A stretch of 23,817 bases of DNA, from the NCBI GenBank assembly GCA_045542755.1, contig JAZQLP010000052.1, positions 1 to 23,817 on the forward strand, read 5' to 3'. The notes under the pieces are model-generated. The model had not been told where the DNA came from. It was given only the letters and a program-made list of their open reading frames with translations, and did no database searches. Shown piece by piece: positions 15,333-22,691 of this stretch. This DNA is from JAZQLP01 sp045542755 (lineage in GTDB: Bacteria; Bacillota; Clostridia; Oscillospirales; UBA644). Position 1 is the stretch's first letter; each line of letters opens with the position of its first letter. Position numbers and translations under genes: made by a program.

Positions 15333-15361
15333 TTGACAAAATCTCTTTTTTTTGGTATAGT
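15333..15361 (+). promoter_or_regulatory. Promoter of the beta-helix protein gene
   Basis: TTGACA-17 bp-TATAGT. It faces away from the DUF4886 promoter. The two -35 boxes form a 9-bp inverted repeat (TTTGTCAAG at 15304-15312 and CTTGACAAA at 15332-15340). Confidence 0.88.
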
Positions 15362-15398
15362 AATCAGGAAATGATTTTTCAAGAAAGGATTATCTCTT

Positions 15399-17003
15399 AT
15401 GGCAAACAGAGTTAATTTTTCCGATTTCAGAGCAAAGGCCTCCGATAATCAGGGCGCTTTGACCCTTGCGGCTGAATATCTCCGCAAAAATCCCGGCTCA
15501 ACCCTCTATATAGAGCCCGGTGTGTATGAATTAACAAATCCTCTTGCAACCAAGATAATGAACGAGTGTATGGAGGGTAAGTACGGACGTAATCCCCAGC
15601 CCACCATGTTCAATCCCAAGTTTGAATATTCCCGTGGTCTTGACTTTGACGGGGTGGAGAACGCCACCGTTGAAGCCTACGGCGTAACCTTCCTTATGGA
15701 CGGATTTATGGAGATAATCTCCGTAAGAAACTGCTCCAATATTACCGTTAAGGGCCTTACGATAGATTATAAGCGCAAGCCCTACAGCGTGGGCGAGGTA
15801 ATAGAGTGCGATACCGAGTATGCTACTCTTAAATTCCCCGACGAATATCCCATTCACGGAAACATTCCCTGCCCCAGAGTTGCCTTCGTTCATAAAGATC
15901 ACAACGTGTTCGAGTTTATGAACGTAAAAGACAAGCCCAGAGTCAGACTTGCGATGAAGGATATGGAGCTTATCGCTCCCCAGACCCTTCGCGTTAAGGT
16001 AAGGAAGGGTGGCGGCCCCGAGGTCGTAGGCCTGCATTTAGCCGTGGTTCATACCTTCCATTTCCGTCCCGCCATATTTATCGGGGATGCAAAGAACACC
16101 GTTATAAAGGACGTTACGGTACACTGTCATTCAGGTATGGGTATTCTTGGTCACAGAGCCGAAAATATTCTCCTCAGCGGCTTCCGCGTAATGCCCGCCG
16201 TAGGCGAGCCCCATTCCACCAATACCGACGCTACCCACTTCGTATCCTGCAGAGGTACTATCAGATTTGAGTACTGCACCTTTGAAGGCCACGGTGACGA
16301 CGGCACAAACGTTCATACCTATTATCATACGATGAGAGAGGTTAAGGGCAACACCTGTCAGATGTTTACCGAGGCTCCCGACGGAACCCATCCCCAGAGC
16401 CTTGACTATCCCGACGTTGGGGACACCCTTGAGCTTGTTGAAAATGAGTCCCTTGAATTTGTAAGAACGTATAAGGTTCTGGCCGTAGTTCCTCACTTCG
16501 ATGAGATGTATTCGGAGATCGTGGTGGACGGCGACCTTCCCACAGATACGGAAAACTACTTCCTTTCCAACGTGTCTCAGGTTCCCCGACTTGAGGTTGT
16601 ATACTGCAGTTTCAGAAACCACCTTGCCCGTAGTATTCTCTGCAAAAACAGAGGTGTACTTATTGAAAACAATAACTTCCTTCAGGTTGACGGTATGGCC
16701 GTTGAGGTTGCCCCCGAAAGATCCTGGAGAGAGGGTATCAGCAGTAGCGATATAGTTATTCGCAGAAACCGTATGGTATACTGCCGTTGGGGTGGCGTTG
16801 AAATAAAGGTAGACACCAAAGAGCCTAAGGGTACCCCCATTAAGAACATTCTTATTGAGGATAACCTCATTGACTGCCCCTATTCTCCCAAGGGCATAAT
16901 GGTTAGGGATTCGGAAAACGTTACCATCCGCAGAAACAAGATAGTTTCCGGCGGAGAGGACTACCTTATTTCTAACTGCAAAAACCTTGATTTAGCTGAA
17001 TAA
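15399..17003 (+). CDS. Right-handed beta-helix protein, GH110 alpha-galactosidase-like
   Basis: A 534-residue protein built of parallel beta-helix repeats; repeated short units such as NCSNITVKGLTID, KNTVIKDVTVH, NILIEDNLIDC and ENVTIRRNKIV are spread over residues about 110-530. The motifs NTDATHF (275-281) and GDDGTNVH (299-306) resemble the acidic active-site blocks of family GH110 enzymes, which remove terminal alpha-linked galactose. Family membership is inferred from these motifs. There is no signal peptide, so it would act inside the cell on imported oligosaccharides, unlike most secreted GH110 proteins. GAAAGGA precedes the ATG at about 11-nt spacing. Divergent from the SGNH lipoprotein, with a bidirectional terminator downstream. 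Confidence 0.78.
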   Translation: MANRVNFSDFRAKASDNQGALTLAAEYLRKNPGSTLYIEPGVYELTNPLATKIMNECMEGKYGRNPQPTMFNPKFEYSRGLDFDGVENATVEAYGVTFLMDGFMEIISVRNCSNITVKGLTIDYKRKPYSVGEVIECDTEYATLKFPDEYPIHGNIPCPRVAFVHKDHNVFEFMNVKDKPRVRLAMKDMELIAPQTLRVKVRKGGGPEVVGLHLAVVHTFHFRPAIFIGDAKNTVIKDVTVHCHSGMGILGHRAENILLSGFRVMPAVGEPHSTNTDATHFVSCRGTIRFEYCTFEGHGDDGTNVHTYYHTMREVKGNTCQMFTEAPDGTHPQSLDYPDVGDTLELVENESLEFVRTYKVLAVVPHFDEMYSEIVVDGDLPTDTENYFLSNVSQVPRLEVVYCSFRNHLARSILCKNRGVLIENNNFLQVDGMAVEVAPERSWREGISSSDIVIRRNRMVYCRWGGVEIKVDTKEPKGTPIKNILIEDNLIDCPYSPKGIMVRDSENVTIRRNKIVSGGEDYLISNCKNLDLAE

Positions 17004-17017
17004 GAAGATAAAAAAAG

Positions 17018-17047
17018 TATCCACCCGTAAGCGGGTGGATATTTTTT
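17018..17047. terminator. Bidirectional rho-independent terminator
   Basis: Perfect 10-bp stem TATCCACCCG / CGGGTGGATA (17018-17027 with 17032-17041), UAAG loop, six T on the right and A-run (17011-17016) on the left. It serves the beta-helix gene and the convergent pth-mfd operon. Confidence 0.93.
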
Positions 17048-17294
17048 ACTTATCTTCACTATGTATGTGCCAGGAATCGCCGAAATCGTCGTCCAAAGCC
17101 TTCTCGGCATCAATTTCCTCCTGGCGCTTACTTGCCATTTCGTCGTCGTAAGCAAAACGCTTCTCGGCGGCTTTTTTTGATTTCTTTATCACAATAACGG
17201 CAACTATGGCCATTATTACGGGGATAAGAAACAAAAGGTACATTGCCTTAATAACGGAAGGCGCCACCGCATATGACATAAAAAGAGAAAACAT
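17046..17294 (-). CDS. Small single-pass membrane protein, function unknown
   Basis: An 82-residue protein with one hydrophobic helix (residues about 15-36, MKAMYLLFLIPVIMAIVAVIVI-like region), a KKSKK basic stop-transfer sequence and a highly charged acidic cytosolic tail with a possible coiled coil (residues 41-70). GGAGG lies 4 nt before the ATG at 17294. Last gene of the pth-mfd-foldase operon, 17 bp after the foldase stop; its own stop touches the terminator stem. No family is recognised. It could be an accessory to the lipoprotein foldase, but that rests only on position. Confidence 0.7.
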   Translation of the reverse strand: MFSLFMSYAVAPSVIKAMYLLFLIPVIMAIVAVIVIKKSKKAAEKRFAYDDEMASKRQEEIDAEKALDDDFGDSWHIHSEDK

Positions 17295-17311
17295 ATATCC
17301 TCCGATAATCC

Positions 17312-18460
17312 TTATTTGTCAAAGGAAATAAATAAGGGCTCAAGTCCTCTTACGTCGTAGAGGTTGAGGACGTTTTCATTAAAGGTGTAGGAAAGCTCGC
17401 CCATCCACTGGGAGAAGAGGGTGGTGCGCTGGGATTCGGTAATGGCGGAGAATACGGAGCTCTTGCGGGCTTGGTAATGCTCTTCGTTTTCGGTTACGTC
17501 GAACTTCTGGATAACCATATACGCGCCGTCAAGCTCTTTGAGTTCGTACTCGCCAACCTCTGCCGCGAATACCCAGTTGACTATTTCGGCGTCAAGGGTG
17601 GAGCCGTAATAGGAGTAGTAGGTTTCGTCAAAGATGCCGTTTTTATCGGTAATAACGCCGTCCTCGGTCATGGTCTTGTTCTGGGCTTCTGCCGTGGCCT
17701 TATCCTCGTCCTTTGCGTCAGCGGGAAGCTCGTCTTCGGTAACGTAGTCGTCGGAATACTCAACTATAACATCCTCAATGGCTCTGCCTGCGTCAAGAGC
17801 GGCAAGGGCAGCTTTGGCTTTGTCGTACTGAGCAAGAAGCTTATCGGTGGAGAGAGTGTTGCCGTCTGCGTCCTTTTTGTCAAGGATAACGTACTTGAAT
17901 CTTGCGTAATTCTCACTGAAATAGCTTTTGAGCTCCGAGTCGAGAACCTCATACTGTCCGCCCTCGCCAAAGTAGTAGTTTACTATGGCCTCGGACTTGT
18001 AGTTAAGGGATATCATATCCTTCATCTCTTCTTCGGTAAGTTGAAGGGTTTCAAGTATGGTGGTCAGATCGGCGCCGTATTGCTCAACATATCCTGCTTT
18101 GTAGTTTGCCTCAATCTCGGCCTTCTGTTCCTCGGTGAGGGAAAGCCCCAGCTCCACAAATTTTTCGCTTATAACGATATGGTTAAGATACTGGTCTTCA
18201 ACGTACTGATTTACGGTTTGATAAACCTTGGTGCCGTCGGAAAGCTCGGTATTGAGCATGTCGGTAAGGCGGGTGTTGTAGTAGTAATAATACTGCATAT
18301 CGTAGGTGTCGCGGGTAAGGTATGCGTAGAATGCGAAGGGGCCTACGGGGTATTTTTTCTCTCCTACGGTCATTACATAGGAGGTATCTGCGCAGCCTGC
18401 CAGCATAGCAAGTACGAATACTGCCGCAAGACAGAGGGCAAGAATCTTGGTAAATTTCAT
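17312..18460 (-). CDS. PrsA/SurA-like foldase lipoprotein
   Basis: A 382-residue exported lipoprotein. The start at ATG 18460 gives a clean signal peptide with lipobox LAGC (C23); a longer in-frame start at 18520 would add a basic stretch in front. Residues about 50-200 are helical and resemble the N-terminal chaperone domain of SurA/PrsA proteins (QTVNQYVEDQYLNHIVISEK, LTEEQKAEIEANYK). Next comes FKYVILDKKDADGN (after ENYAR), the usual entry into a parvulin-like peptidyl-prolyl isomerase domain, although the conserved parvulin core is not easily seen and may be degenerate. In Clostridia such a gene often follows mfd. It would fold secreted proteins outside the membrane. Its ribosome site is weak (CGGAAA). 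Confidence 0.8.
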   Translation of the reverse strand: MKFTKILALCLAAVFVLAMLAGCADTSYVMTVGEKKYPVGPFAFYAYLTRDTYDMQYYYYYNTRLTDMLNTELSDGTKVYQTVNQYVEDQYLNHIVISEKFVELGLSLTEEQKAEIEANYKAGYVEQYGADLTTILETLQLTEEEMKDMISLNYKSEAIVNYYFGEGGQYEVLDSELKSYFSENYARFKYVILDKKDADGNTLSTDKLLAQYDKAKAALAALDAGRAIEDVIVEYSDDYVTEDELPADAKDEDKATAEAQNKTMTEDGVITDKNGIFDETYYSYYGSTLDAEIVNWVFAAEVGEYELKELDGAYMVIQKFDVTENEEHYQARKSSVFSAITESQRTTLFSQWMGELSYTFNENVLNLYDVRGLEPLFISFDK

Positions 18461-18529
18461 AGTATTTCCGTTTCCCCGACAGTAGAGCCGTCGGTAAAAG
18501 ATTTTAATTATTATACTCATATAATAGCA

Positions 18530-21500
18530 TTAATTTATATGAGATTGGGAACTTAATTGTAAAAAATTCAGCAATTTTTTTGCATCCGCCATAAGGGTGG
18601 ATGAGTCGGTCTTAAGGGAGAAGTAGGGTCTTGTACCTGCGCTGAAAAGTATGCTTCTGGGGGGATAGTTGGATGTTACCTCCGCAATAAAGGGCATTTC
18701 GGGTTCCTTTTCAAGCATAAACAGCAGGGTGTTGTCCTTTTGTGTTACTTCCGTAACTCCGCTTTCTGCTCCCATAACTCGGAGCATGGTTATCTCCAGA
18801 AGATTCATTACTTCCTTGGGCGGGTCTCCGAATCTGTCTATAAGCTCGTCGATAACGTCCGACTTGTCGGCCTCGTTTTCTATGGCGGCGATAAGCTTGT
18901 ATATCTCTATACGGGTGTCGGCGCTCTTTATATATGAGTCGGGGATGTAGGCCGAAACCTTCAGCTCTATGCGGCATTGGGTCTTTGGCTTGAGGATGCC
19001 TCTCTTTTCGCCCACTGCCTCTTCAAGGAGCTGCATATACATATCGTAGCCTACCGACAGCATATGTCCGCTTTGCTCTGCGCCCAGAATATCGCCCGCG
19101 CCTCTTATTTCAAGGTCGCGCATTGCAATCTTTAAGCCCGAGCCGAATTCGGTAAACTCTCTTATGGTCATCAGGCGCTTATACGCGTCCTCGGAGAGGG
19201 TCTTTCCCTTGCGGTAGAGGAAGTATGCGTAGGCGCGCTTGTTTGTTCTGCCTACTCGGCCTCTTATCTGATGAAGCTGTGAAAGGCCAAGCTTATCCGC
19301 ATCCTCAACTATCAGGGTGTTGCAGTTGGGGACGTCTACGCCGGTTTCGATTATGGTGGTGCAGACAAGAACGTCGGTCTCGCCGTCCACAAGCTCCTGC
19401 CATACGTCGGCTATTTCCGATTTTGACATCTTACCGTGGGCTACGGATACCCTTACCCCCGTGGCCTTTTCTATTTCGGAGGCCACCTTGTAGATGGTTT
19501 CCACCTTGTTATACAGGTAGAAGCACTGGCCGCCTCTGTATACCTCTCGCTTTATGGCATCGGCAACGATACCCATATCGTGTTCCGCGATATAGGTGGT
19601 TATGGGGTATCTGTTCTGGGGAGCTTCGGTGAGCATTGATATATCTCTTATGCCCGAAAGGGACATGTTGAGGGTACGGGGAATTGGGGTTGCGGTGAGG
19701 GTGAGAACATCGGCGGACTTTGAAAGCTCCTTAAGGTGCTCCTTATGGGCTACGCCGAATCTCTGCTCTTCGTCGATTACTATAAGGCCAAGGTCTTTGA
19801 ACTGCACGTCCTTTGACACCAGTCTGTGGGTGCCCACAACAACGTCGGTCTTGCCCTTTTTCAGGTCGGAAACGGCGGCTTCAAGCTGCTTTTTTGACCT
19901 GAATCTTGAAAGCATTTCCACCGATACGGGGAACTTCTTGAACCGCTTGAGCATTGTCTGATAATGCTGATATGCAAGAATGGTGGTGGGGGCCAACAGG
20001 GCGGCCTGCTTTCCGTCCATTACGCACTTGAATATGGCGCGGAGAGCAACCTCGGTCTTGCCGAAACCAACGTCGCCGCAAAGGAGTCTGTCCATGGGGC
20101 GAGGGGTTTCCATATCCTGCTTAATGTCGGCTATGGCCTTAAGCTGGTCTTCGGTCTCCTCAAACTCAAAGTCGGCCTCAAAGTCCCTCTGCCACTCGTT
20201 ATCGGGGGCAAAGGCGTGGCCGGGGAGACGGAGTCTTTCTCCGTAGAGAAGGATAAGCTTATCGGCGAGGTCGCGGACGGCCTTTTTGACGTGGCTCTTT
20301 GTCTTTTGCCACTCGTTGCTTCCAAGACTTGAAAGCTTTATCTTGGGGGTACCTTCTCCGCCCGAATTGTATTTTGAGATCATGTTGAGTTGGTCACAGG
20401 GAATATATACCACGTCGGTCCCCTTGTAAAGTATCTTGATATAGTCCTTTACGGTACCTCTGTTTTCCACCTTGTGAATGCCGTCGTACATACCTATACC
20501 GAAGTCGGTGTGTACCACGTAGTCGCCCTTCTGAATATCCGAAAAGCTCTTGATGTATTCGCCTTTTTTGTACTTGCTCTTTCTCTTTTTCTTCTTTACT
20601 GCCTTCTGGCGGAATTCAAACACCGCCTTCTTTACGTCGGGCAGTATATATCCGCAGGGGAGATTGCCCACGGCGGTCTGTATACTAAGTCCGCCCATAT
20701 CCTGACGGAGCTTTTCTTCAGCATCGGAATCGGGGGCAACGGCGCATACCTCATAGCCCTCTTTTATGAGGGCGGCGGCCTCTTCCTCAAAAAGAGCCAG
20801 GGAGAGGAATTCGGTCTGCCTTACCTTGAATTCAAGGAGCTTTTCGGGTAAAAACTCGTTTATACTTACGGGTATCGCGCCCAGAATAAGGGGATTTTTT
20901 ATCTTTTCAAGAACAAGGGATTTGTTTATAAAATAGTCCTTTGAGGGGAATACACATCCCTCGTCGGTCATGGCTTTTATGTCTTCGGTTATTCTGAATT
21001 CCGCCCCGTCGATACCATTCAGACATTCGCGGTAATCCCACATCATGAGGATGTCGTTGTCCTCTACATAGTCCAGAATGGATGCGGGGGAGTCGTACAT
21101 CAGGGGGAGATACCTGTCGTGGGCGGGGATTATGCCCTGAGTCAGAAGCTCTCTGTCCTCGTTTATAAACTCGTTATCCTCAATGCCCTCAACGGCCTTG
21201 AGTATCTTTTCTATGGCCGCTTCAGACCTTTCCCTTGCAGGGGTAACCGTAAGGTCGTCCTTTTGCTCGGTGCGGCGCTGGGTGTTAATATCAAAAATGT
21301 AGATGCTGTCTATATCGTCGCCAAAAAACTCGATTCGGTAGGGGACTTCTTCGGAGGGCGGGAATATATCCACAATGCCGCCTCTTACGGCAAACTGCCC
21401 CGCGCCCTCAACGGTGGAAAATCTCTCGTAACCAAGCTCGGTAAGCCTTTGGGGCAGCTCTTCAAAGGGGAAGGTTGAATCCCTTTCAAGATGTAATTCC

Positions 21501-21895
21501 TTATAGTCGGCAGGGGAGGGGACAAGGCCCGAAAGAGCCTGGGCAGGGATTATTATGGCAGCCCTGTCGTGGCGTCTGATGTGAGCAAGGGTTTCTATTC
21601 TTGTGTTGTCAACGAATCTTGAAGAGCTTTCAATGGCTCTGAAATTATAGTCCTTGGGTGGAAAAACGCAGGAGCCTCCCGCGGTGGTGGAGAGGAAGTC
21701 GTGAGCCTTACGGGCAGATTCCTCGTCTGGCACTATAATAAAGGCTCTCTTTTTGAGTCTTTCGCAAAGAAGGGCGGCCATATAGATTTTTTCCGTATAA
21801 AGACCGAAGGCGAAGCAGGTTTTGTTCTCCGCCGCGCCTTTTTCAAGCTCTTGATATTCTTTTGTCAGGGTAAGCCATTCAAGATAATGCTTCAT
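18530..21895 (-). CDS. mfd: Transcription-repair coupling factor Mfd
   Basis: An ATP-driven translocase of 1121 residues that removes RNA polymerase stalled at DNA lesions and recruits the UvrA excision machinery. The N-terminal UvrB-like region spans residues about 1-330. The CarD-like RNA-polymerase-binding domain begins at about 455 (GDYVVHTDFGIGMYDGI). The RecG-like helicase has Walker A GDVGFGKT (607-614, K613), DEEQRFG at 708-714, TATPIPRT, and the motif VI segment QIRGRVGR. The C-terminal TRCF regulatory domain follows. A lysine-rich linker (KKKKRKSKYKK) lies just before the CarD-like domain. It overlaps the end of pth as TAATG, so translation is coupled. Confidence 0.98.
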   Translation of the reverse strand: MKHYLEWLTLTKEYQELEKGAAENKTCFAFGLYTEKIYMAALLCERLKKRAFIIVPDEESARKAHDFLSTTAGGSCVFPPKDYNFRAIESSSRFVDNTRIETLAHIRRHDRAAIIIPAQALSGLVPSPADYKELHLERDSTFPFEELPQRLTELGYERFSTVEGAGQFAVRGGIVDIFPPSEEVPYRIEFFGDDIDSIYIFDINTQRRTEQKDDLTVTPARERSEAAIEKILKAVEGIEDNEFINEDRELLTQGIIPAHDRYLPLMYDSPASILDYVEDNDILMMWDYRECLNGIDGAEFRITEDIKAMTDEGCVFPSKDYFINKSLVLEKIKNPLILGAIPVSINEFLPEKLLEFKVRQTEFLSLALFEEEAAALIKEGYEVCAVAPDSDAEEKLRQDMGGLSIQTAVGNLPCGYILPDVKKAVFEFRQKAVKKKKRKSKYKKGEYIKSFSDIQKGDYVVHTDFGIGMYDGIHKVENRGTVKDYIKILYKGTDVVYIPCDQLNMISKYNSGGEGTPKIKLSSLGSNEWQKTKSHVKKAVRDLADKLILLYGERLRLPGHAFAPDNEWQRDFEADFEFEETEDQLKAIADIKQDMETPRPMDRLLCGDVGFGKTEVALRAIFKCVMDGKQAALLAPTTILAYQHYQTMLKRFKKFPVSVEMLSRFRSKKQLEAAVSDLKKGKTDVVVGTHRLVSKDVQFKDLGLIVIDEEQRFGVAHKEHLKELSKSADVLTLTATPIPRTLNMSLSGIRDISMLTEAPQNRYPITTYIAEHDMGIVADAIKREVYRGGQCFYLYNKVETIYKVASEIEKATGVRVSVAHGKMSKSEIADVWQELVDGETDVLVCTTIIETGVDVPNCNTLIVEDADKLGLSQLHQIRGRVGRTNKRAYAYFLYRKGKTLSEDAYKRLMTIREFTEFGSGLKIAMRDLEIRGAGDILGAEQSGHMLSVGYDMYMQLLEEAVGEKRGILKPKTQCRIELKVSAYIPDSYIKSADTRIEIYKLIAAIENEADKSDVIDELIDRFGDPPKEVMNLLEITMLRVMGAESGVTEVTQKDNTLLFMLEKEPEMPFIAEVTSNYPPRSILFSAGTRPYFSLKTDSSTLMADAKKLLNFLQLSSQSHIN

Positions 21896-22473
21896 TATTC
21901 TTCGTCGCTCTTGTTACAGTCGGCCATAGCCTTTTCCATGTTTCCGTTTATTATGTCGGTGACGGCGGTGTATATCTTGCCGAACTTCTCTTCAAGTCCC
22001 TTGCCGTCCTTTTCCGTGATTCTTCCAAGAACCCAGTCTGCAAGCTCTCTTCCGTCGGCTCTGTCGGCAATACCCACCTTTATGCGGGGGAATTCGTCGG
22101 TGCCAAGGTGAAGGATTATGCTCTTCAGACCGTTGTGTCCGCCCGCGCTTCCTTTTCTGCGGATGCGGAGCTTGTTTACGGGCATGGATATATCGTCACT
22201 TATGACGATGATACGGTCTGCGGGTACGTTGTAGAAGTCCGCCGCCGCTCTTACGGCCTCGCCCGAAGCGTTCATATATGTCTGGGGCTTAAGAAGAACT
22301 ACCTTCTTTGTGCCCACGAAGGCCTCGCCGTAGGTGGCCTTGAATTTTATCTTTTTTATTTTTACGTCAAGCTCCTTGGCAATATGGTCAAGAACCAGCC
22401 AGCCCACGTTGTGACGGGTAAACTCGTATTCCTTGCCGGGATTGCCAAGACCGACGATTATGTAAGTTTCCAT
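21895..22473 (-). CDS. pth: Peptidyl-tRNA hydrolase
   Basis: A 192-residue cytosolic hydrolase that releases tRNA from peptidyl-tRNA dropped by stalled ribosomes. The start at ATG 22473 follows GGAGAAG and gives the canonical N-terminus METYIIVGLGNPGKEYEFTRHN, with active-site N11 and H21. A second block, ISDDISMPVNKLRIRRKGSAGGHNG, carries the catalytic aspartate and RNA-binding residues. A longer in-frame start at 22539 would add a leader-like sequence and is unlikely. First gene of the pth-mfd operon. The 5' leader contains a 5-bp hairpin GGTGC/GCACC (22497-22512) about 25 nt before the start. Confidence 0.97.
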   Translation of the reverse strand: METYIIVGLGNPGKEYEFTRHNVGWLVLDHIAKELDVKIKKIKFKATYGEAFVGTKKVVLLKPQTYMNASGEAVRAAADFYNVPADRIIVISDDISMPVNKLRIRRKGSAGGHNGLKSIILHLGTDEFPRIKVGIADRADGRELADWVLGRITEKDGKGLEEKFGKIYTAVTDIINGNMEKAMADCNKSDEE

Positions 22474-22555
22474 ATCAAAATATCTTCTCCGCATAGGGTG
22501 CTTTTTTGCACCATTTTGGCAGAGAAAAACACTCCTCATTATAAATTGTGTACTT

Positions 22556-22584
22556 ATTATATCATAAATTCACCCCCAATACAA
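22556..22584 (-). promoter_or_regulatory. Promoter of the pth-mfd operon
   Basis: Minus-strand TTGTAT-17 bp-TATAAT, 83 bp before the pth ATG. Confidence 0.75.
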
Positions 22585-22627
22585 GTATAATTTGAAAATT
22601 TGATAAAAATTTTCCATTATTGGGGGT
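22572..22627. repeat. Inverted repeats between the divergent pth and ppdK promoters
   Basis: Perfect 10-bp arms ACCCCCAATA (22572-22581) and TATTGGGGGT (22618-22627) enclose an A/T-rich core that holds a second 8-bp inverted repeat (GAAAATTT at 22594-22601, AAATTTTC at 22607-22614). The outer arms touch both -35 boxes. Confidence 0.6.
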
Positions 22628-22655
22628 TGTAATTTCACGATTATTGTGTTATAAT
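22627..22655 (+). promoter_or_regulatory. Promoter of ppdK
   Basis: TTGTAA-17 bp-TATAAT, 37 bp before the ppdK ATG; AGGAGG lies at 22675-22680. Confidence 0.8.
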
Positions 22656-22691
22656 CATTGTTGATAAAAAATCAGGAGGAAAAGATTACAC

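Noticed and set aside
18461..18530. Promoter between mfd and the foldase gene
   Set aside because: TATAAT-like sequences occur, but no acceptable -35 box at 16-18 bp; the 70-bp gap also has a small CCGAC/GTCGG hairpin without a T-run, so neither promoter nor terminator is convincing.
17471..18556. 361-codon plus-strand open frame opposite the foldase gene
   Set aside because: Low-complexity Val/Gly-rich translation that mirrors the lipoprotein's codons; the lipoprotein has signal peptide, lipobox and operon context.
22474..22539. Longer pth starting at 22539
   Set aside because: The extension is cysteine/arginine-rich, not found at the N-terminus of Pth proteins, and METYIIVGLGNPG starts exactly where the family does.
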